Assembly (NCBI GenBank): GCA_030531285.1
Contig: JAUNNW010000052.1
Location: 1-8,982 of the forward strand
Length of the DNA stretch: 8,982 nt
Reading direction: 5' to 3'
Origin: Synergistaceae bacterium
GTDB lineage: Bacteria; Synergistota; Synergistia; Synergistales; Synergistaceae
In this document: piece by piece, positions 4,829 to 8,982 of the stretch
How positions within the stretch are numbered: the stretch's first letter is position 1
Layout of the letters: the number at the start of each line of letters is the position of its first letter
Translations under genes and position numbers: made by a program
The notes under the pieces: generated by a model
Told to the model about the DNA's origin: nothing
Databases searched by the model: none
The model's input: the letters and a program-made list of their open reading frames with translations, nothing else

Positions 4829-5820
4829 TATTTCACCTGTTTCAAATATTCGCTGAGTTCTTCCGGAAGCGGCACACGAAAATCCATTTTTTCGCCGCTT
4901 CGCGGGTGCAAGAAGCTGAGCTTCCAAGAATGAAGGAATATCCTTTCTGCACCGAACGGTGACTGACGTGACGGGTCATAGAGTCTGTCGCCGACGAGAG
5001 GACATTTCAGCGCTTTCAGATGAACTCGTATCTGGTGCGTTCGACCTGTGTGCAGACGGCAGACGACAAAGGAAAAGCCGTTTCTGCTCCACAGTGTTTT
5101 GTAATCCGTCCATGCGTCGCGCCCGTCGGCAAGCACTGCCTGACGCAGTCTGTTGTACGGATCCCTGCCTATCGGATAACGTATTTCGCCTTCGGGGGAC
5201 GGCAGCGTTCCGTTGCAGAGCGCAAGATATTCTTTTTCGACGCGGCGGGCTTTGAAATCGCGAAACAAACCTTCCTGCGCAAGTCCGTTGCGTGCGACGA
5301 CCATAAGTCCTGAGGTCGTTGAGTCAAGCCTGTGTACTATCCCTGGGCGCTGTACGCCGTTAAGCGAACCTATATCGGGAAAACGATATAACAATCCGTG
5401 GACGAGCGTACCTGTCCAGTGTCCCGGCGACGGATGGACAACAAGCCCCGCAGGTTTGTTGATTACAATTACGTCTTCGTCAGAATATACGACTTCAAAC
5501 GGAACGTCTTCAGGTTCAAGGTCAAGCGTTTCGACAGGCGGCACCTGCACGTTTATTTTGTCGCCAAAGGCTGCTTTAAGCGACGGTTTGACGCGTCTTT
5601 CAGGAATAAGAACAACAGAGCCCTCCTTTATAAGTTTTGCGGAGAAAGCGCGGGAGACACCTATCAGTCGGGAAACCGCATAATCAAGTCTGTGCCCGTC
5701 AAGTGTTTCGTCAACGGCAAACTGCTGCAGCCCGGAACCGTTTTCCGCCGGACTGTCAGATAAAAGTTGGGGAGCGCAAGTCTCCCCAACTTCGATATTG
5801 CTTAATTCTCTGTTATTTTC
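4828..5820 (-). CDS. rluD: Ribosomal large-subunit pseudouridine synthase, RluA/RluD family
   Basis: Isomerises specific uridines of 23S rRNA to pseudouridine. An S4 RNA-binding domain comes first (DGHRLDYAVSRL through VPERRVKPS-like residues), then the catalytic domain with GIVHRLDSTTSGLMVVARN. Its aspartate (residue 166 from this start) is the nucleophile. HTGRTHQIRVHLKAL and the PLVGDRLYDP end are also diagnostic. Which 23S uridines are modified cannot be told. The start is uncertain. The frame is open to an ATG at 5961 deep inside ileS, GTG at 5844 and TTG at 5820 are the nearest usual starts, and the conserved domain begins near 5721. TTG 5820 (8-base overlap with ileS) is used as a compromise; a non-standard CTG at 5730 would place the whole gene after the hairpin. 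Its stop overlaps the pgeF start. Confidence 0.88.
   Translation of the reverse strand, partial: ENNRELSNIEVGETCAPQLLSDSPAENGSGLQQFAVDETLDGHRLDYAVSRLIGVSRAFSAKLIKEGSVVLIPERRVKPSLKAAFGDKINVQVPPVETLDLEPEDVPFEVVYSDEDVIVINKPAGLVVHPSPGHWTGTLVHGLLYRFPDIGSLNGVQRPGIVHRLDSTTSGLMVVARNGLAQEGLFRDFKARRVEKEYLALCNGTLPSPEGEIRYPIGRDPYNRLRQAVLADGRDAWTDYKTLWSRNGFSFVVCRLHTGRTHQIRVHLKALKCPLVGDRLYDPSRQSPFGAERIFLHSWKLSFLHPRSGEKMDFRVPLPEELSEYLKQVK
5766..5790 (-). terminator. Hairpin with T-tract after ileS, terminator or attenuator
   Basis: Perfect 9-bp GC-rich stem GTTGGGGAG / CTCCCCAAC with a seven-base loop. On the minus strand it is followed by TTTTAT. It begins 22 bases after the ileS stop codon, the expected place for an intrinsic terminator. 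The four-base T run is short, so some read-through into rluD is likely. It falls inside the open reading frame of rluD unless that gene starts at a rare codon further down. Confidence 0.7.
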
Positions 5821-8587
5821 CAAGAACTTCTCTGCAGCGGTCACATATTCCGTTTTCGGCGACCTCTGCCCTTCTCTGCCAGCATCGCGGGCATTTTTCA
5901 AATTCGCATTTGCTGACCGCGATTTTAATGCCTGTTGCTTCGTCTTCGTATGCATCGCCATTGATTTCAGCTGACGTTTTGCAGTTTGAAACTATCAGGA
6001 GCGTGCGCCACTGTTCGTCTGTAAGTCTGCAGGAGAGGTCTGTAAATTTTTCGCCGAAGGCGATTGTTACATCGGCGTCAAGAGGATGGCCGATTACGTT
6101 GTTCGCGCGCGCGCTTTCAAGCCCGCGGAGTACCGCCTGTCGAGCGTCAAGTATTTTGTCCCAAAGCTGTTCAAGTTCAGGATCTATGCCGCAGACGTCC
6201 GCATCCGGCCAGTCTGCAAGGAATACGCTCTCAGGCAGCGACGCGTCTTTTTCTCTCAGGCACTGCCAGATTTCTTCCGCTGTGAAAGAGAGAACGTTGG
6301 ACATCATAACAGTAACCGCTTTGAGCACCTTCCACATTGTGGTCTGTATCGAGCGGCGCGCCGCCGAATTTTCAGAATCAGTGTAGAGACCGTCTTTATT
6401 GATGTCTATGTAGAGCGCGCTCATTTCCTGGTCGCAGAACTGGTGAATAAGAGTCATCGGCTGATGGAATTCATACGCATCAAAGCCTTTCGTCACGCGG
6501 TCGCGCAGTCTGTCAAGCTTGAGCAGTATGTATTTGTCAAAGTCGCCGAGCTGTTCGTTCGGAACCATATTCTTCGCCGGATCAAAGCCGTTGAGGTTGC
6601 CGAGCAGGAAGCGTGCCGTGTTTCTGATGCGGCGGTATTCTTCCGTAAGCGTTTTGAAGATTTCTTCCGAGATACGCACGTCGCTTCTGTAATCTGACGA
6701 GGCAACCCACAAACGAAGTATATCGGCACCGTATTTGTCGGAGATTTTTTCCGGCGTCATTACGTTGCCGAGAGATTTTGACATTTTTCTTCCGTCGCCT
6801 GCCATAATAAAGCCATGTGTTAGAACTGTTCCGTACGGCGCTCTGCCGCGGATTGCAACGCTGTTCAAAAGCGACGTCTGGAACCATCCTCTGTGCTGGT
6901 CGCTGCCTTCAAGATAGAGATCAGCAGGCCATGAGAGATCGCTCCAGTTGTCGAGAACTGCTGAGTGGCTCGTGCCTGAGTCAAACCATACGTCAAGTAT
7001 GTCTGTTTCTTTTTTCAGATGTTTGCCGCCGCATTTCGGGCATACTGCAAGATCGCCGACAAGATCTTCGTTTGACATTTCCCACCAGCAGTTTGAACCG
7101 TGCTCGCGCACCTTTTTTGCGACTCTGCGGATGCGGTCTCCGGTAAGGATTACTTCTCCGCAGTCTTCGCAGTAAAACGCCGGAATGGGAACACCCCATG
7201 TCCTCTGACGCGAGATGCACCAGTCAGAGCGGTCGCGCACCATATTTGTGATACGGTCTTTGCCCCAGTCGGGCACCCATTTGACGCTGTCAATTGCCTT
7301 GAGCGCTTCGTCTTTAAATTTTGACACCGAGATAAACCACTGCGGCGTGGCACGGAATATAACCGGCTTTTTGCAGCGCCAGCAATGAGGATACGAGTGT
7401 TTGATTTTGAGTCTTCCGAGAAGTCTGCCGGACTCTTCAAGCATTTGGAATATGATTTTTTCCCCGTCATGAATCGGCATGCCGCCGACAAACGGAAGAT
7501 CTTTCACGAAACAGCCCTTGTCGTCAACCGAGTTGAACACATCAATGCCGTAGCGTATGCCGGTTTCGTAATCGTCCGCACCGTGTCCCGGAGCAGTGTG
7601 CACGCAGCCCGTACCTGTGTCAAGCGTGACATAAGGAGCAAGCACGACAGGAAGTTCAAGATCGTAGAACGGGTGCGTTGCTTTCGTGTTTTCAAGTTTC
7701 TGACCTTCGCATACGATAACCGGTTCGCCGAATTCAAGTCCTGTCGCTTTCGAGACTTCGTCCTTCAATTCTGTTGCAAATGCGAATATTTTGCCTGCAG
7801 CTTCGTAGAAACCGTATTCGTAGTGCGCGTGAAGCGCAACCGCACGCGACGCAGGAAGAGTCCACGGCGTTGTCGTCCAAATTATAATATTGACGTCTTT
7901 GCCTGCAAGTTCGGGGAATACCTTATCTGCACCCTGATATTTGTAGGCAACGTAAATTGACGGTGAGATTTCGTCGCCGTACTCAATTTCGGCAGCGGCA
8001 AGAGCCGTCTGGCAGTCCATGCACCAATATATCGGCTTGTTGCCTTTGTAGATATAGCCTTTGTCAGCCATTTCCGCAAGACCTTCAAGCTCCGTTGCCT
8101 CGTACGCCGGAAGCAGTGTCATATACGGATGCTCCCAGTCGCCGATTACGCCGAGTCTCTGGAATTGTCCTGACTGGACATCAATAAACTTTCTTGCGTA
8201 AGCTTCGCAGCGTTTGCGCAAGTCTATCGGCGTAAGCGTGTCGCGGTCAACACCGTCTTCTTTGAGGACCTTAAGTTCCGTAGGAAGTCCGTGCGTGTCA
8301 AAACCCGGGACGTAGGGTGTAAAATATCCGCTCAGCCATTTGTATTTAACGATAAAGTCTTTCAGAATTTTGTTGGTCGCCGTTCCGATATGAATGCTGG
8401 CGTTTGCGTACGGCGGGCCGTCATGAAGTATAAACGACGGTTTGCCGCTGTTTTTCTTTTTCAGTTCACCGTAGAGATCCATACCCTGCCAAAATTTAAG
8501 AAATTCAGGCTCGCGCTGCGCAAGGTTCGCCCTCATAGGGAATTCAGTCTGCGGCAAAAGCAGTGTTTCTTTGTAGTCCTGTGCCAT
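5813..8587 (-). CDS. ileS: Isoleucyl-tRNA synthetase
   Basis: 924 residues, the usual size of bacterial IleRS; charges tRNA-Ile in the cytoplasm. Class I signature GPPYANASIHIGT (57-69) supplies the HIGH-equivalent motif as H66-I-G-T69. The CP1 editing domain, which removes mischarged valine, shows WTTTPWTLP (237-245) and GTGCVHTAPGHGADDY (325-340). SDWCISRQRTWGVPIPAFYCEDCG (454-477) and DQHRGWF (563-569) follow. KMSKS is at 601-605. The C-terminal zinc finger keeps C899, C902, C915 and C918, typical of bacterial forms with this module. The ATG at 8587 follows GGAGG by seven bases. The leader is about 40 bases, far too short for a T-box, so tRNA-Ile sensing of that type is not present. A hairpin follows the stop and rluD is next. 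Confidence 0.98.
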   Translation of the reverse strand: MAQDYKETLLLPQTEFPMRANLAQREPEFLKFWQGMDLYGELKKKNSGKPSFILHDGPPYANASIHIGTATNKILKDFIVKYKWLSGYFTPYVPGFDTHGLPTELKVLKEDGVDRDTLTPIDLRKRCEAYARKFIDVQSGQFQRLGVIGDWEHPYMTLLPAYEATELEGLAEMADKGYIYKGNKPIYWCMDCQTALAAAEIEYGDEISPSIYVAYKYQGADKVFPELAGKDVNIIIWTTTPWTLPASRAVALHAHYEYGFYEAAGKIFAFATELKDEVSKATGLEFGEPVIVCEGQKLENTKATHPFYDLELPVVLAPYVTLDTGTGCVHTAPGHGADDYETGIRYGIDVFNSVDDKGCFVKDLPFVGGMPIHDGEKIIFQMLEESGRLLGRLKIKHSYPHCWRCKKPVIFRATPQWFISVSKFKDEALKAIDSVKWVPDWGKDRITNMVRDRSDWCISRQRTWGVPIPAFYCEDCGEVILTGDRIRRVAKKVREHGSNCWWEMSNEDLVGDLAVCPKCGGKHLKKETDILDVWFDSGTSHSAVLDNWSDLSWPADLYLEGSDQHRGWFQTSLLNSVAIRGRAPYGTVLTHGFIMAGDGRKMSKSLGNVMTPEKISDKYGADILRLWVASSDYRSDVRISEEIFKTLTEEYRRIRNTARFLLGNLNGFDPAKNMVPNEQLGDFDKYILLKLDRLRDRVTKGFDAYEFHQPMTLIHQFCDQEMSALYIDINKDGLYTDSENSAARRSIQTTMWKVLKAVTVMMSNVLSFTAEEIWQCLREKDASLPESVFLADWPDADVCGIDPELEQLWDKILDARQAVLRGLESARANNVIGHPLDADVTIAFGEKFTDLSCRLTDEQWRTLLIVSNCKTSAEINGDAYEDEATGIKIAVSKCEFEKCPRCWQRRAEVAENGICDRCREVLGK

Positions 8588-8634
8588 ATCCGTGCCTCCG
8601 TTATACTGCGTATATTTTGCTCATCGACCGCAAT

Positions 8635-8663
8635 ATTATACTTACCATACGCGTCTTGGGCAA
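8635..8663 (-). promoter_or_regulatory. Sigma70-type promoter of ileS
   Basis: On the minus strand TTGCCC (8663-8658, four of six matches) is followed after exactly 17 bases by a consensus TATAAT (8640-8635). It lies just downstream of the preceding gene's terminator and would start transcription near 8628, about 40 bases before the ileS start. Confidence 0.75.
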
Positions 8664-8680
8664 GTTATAAATTTAAAAAA

Positions 8681-8707
8681 GGCAGGGAGAACGCAGCTCT
8701 CCCTGCC
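8681..8707 (-). terminator. Strong intrinsic terminator of the YadA-like gene
   Basis: Perfect 10-bp stem GGCAGGGAGA / TCTCCCTGCC with a seven-base loop, followed on the minus strand by TTTTTTAAATTT. It lies 21 bases beyond the stop codon at 8729. Confidence 0.92.
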
Positions 8708-8728
8708 AAATTGAACCTTAGGATAAAA

Positions 8729-8982
8729 TTACTTCTTCAGCAATTTTTTAAGCTCTGCAAGTTCAGCCTCAAGCACGTCAATTCTCTTGTTCTCCTCTTT
8801 AAGAGCCTGAATTTCTGCATCCTGCGCCTGATTTCTCTCGTTCAGATACTTCACTTGTTTTTGAAGTTCTGCCTTTGTCTGCGCCGTTTCGCCCTTGCCG
8901 AATTTAAGGCTTACGCCAGCGTTGTACGCATTTTGGCTGTTGCCGATGCTTGTTGACGCAGAAAGCATAAGATTCGGGCTTG
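8729..8982 (-). CDS. C-terminus of a YadA-like trimeric autotransporter / outer-membrane protein with coiled-coil tail (partial)
   Basis: The frame is open from the window edge to TAA at 8729-8731, so only the last 84 or so residues are seen. The ATG at 8968 has no ribosome site and is probably an internal methionine. SASTSIGNSQNAYNAGVSLKFGK has the alternating pattern of the final beta-strands of a YadA-type membrane anchor (compare AYNAGVSYKFG-like ends). It is then followed by about 50 residues of a charged heptad-like coiled coil (ELQKQVKYLNERNQAQDAEI, ending LEAELAELKKLLKK). Classical YadA proteins end at the last strand; this one carries a periplasm-facing tail. It implies an outer membrane. 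A non-YadA beta-barrel such as an OmpA-like or S-layer-linked protein cannot be excluded from this fragment. Confidence 0.65.
   Translation of the reverse strand, partial: SPNLMLSASTSIGNSQNAYNAGVSLKFGKGETAQTKAELQKQVKYLNERNQAQDAEIQALKEENKRIDVLEAELAELKKLLKK

Noticed and set aside
4088..4927. 279-residue version of pgeF starting inside rluD
   Set aside because: The added residues are an out-of-frame reading of rluD; the ATG at 4828 has AGGTG and a stop/start overlap.
4828..5961. 377-residue RluD starting at ATG 5961
   Set aside because: The first ~50 residues are out-of-frame ileS with no family similarity, and a 149-base overlap is unlikely.
5637..6386. 249-residue plus-strand open frame, and other long plus-strand frames opposite ileS
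   Set aside because: Low-complexity Ser/Arg/Cys-rich shadows of ileS and rluD with no ribosome sites or recognisable motifs.
8588..8680. T-box riboswitch ahead of ileS
   Set aside because: The space between the upstream terminator and the gene is under 100 bases and holds a promoter; no specifier or antiterminator structure fits.

Overview
Gene-dense stretch of a bacterial chromosome. Every complete gene is on the minus strand, so transcription runs from the right end (8982) to the left. The trimeric-autotransporter-like C-terminus at the right edge implies a diderm (outer-membrane) bacterium. Sigma70-type promoters, Shine-Dalgarno sites, intrinsic terminators and moderate GC with an AT-rich left end are visible. 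The style of the housekeeping proteins would fit an anaerobic diderm such as a Synergistota or Negativicutes member, but this is a low-confidence guess with no ribosomal RNA marker to support it.

Right half, housekeeping block (8982 to about 3526): the 3' end of a YadA-like surface protein with a coiled-coil tail is closed by a strong terminator (8681-8707). A sigma70-type promoter (8635-8663) then drives ileS, the isoleucyl-tRNA synthetase. It is followed by an RluD/RluA-type pseudouridine synthase, whose stop codon overlaps the start of pgeF (a YfiH/laccase-domain peptidoglycan editing or purine nucleoside enzyme). A small HTH protein comes last and ends at another clear terminator (3526-3545). 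A hairpin-plus-T-tract lies just after ileS but inside the open reading frame of the pseudouridine synthase, so its role and the true rluD start are puzzling.

Left half, accessory region (3525 to 1): a small protein with a C-terminal TPR-like helix pair sits downstream of a perfect 27-bp palindrome. Next is a DEDDh (DnaQ-like) exonuclease, then an AAA_14/DUF4143 ATPase, then AT-rich sequence and the C-terminal tail of an unidentified plus-strand gene. The ATPase gene is bracketed by two directly repeated copies (about 119 bp, roughly 92% identical by hand alignment) of the exonuclease 3' end plus a 41-bp palindrome. The copy beyond the ATPase is frameshifted. This looks like the scar of an insertion or duplication that placed the ATPase gene behind the exonuclease gene. 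The ATPase gene's probable promoter is overlapped by two palindromes sharing TCACAT/ATGTGA half-sites, which suggests dedicated control.

No tRNA, rRNA, CRISPR array, transposase or integrase was seen. The most notable signals are the repeat-flanked ATPase cassette with its palindromic operators and the terminator-in-frame at the ileS/rluD junction. Neither is enough to claim a new system.
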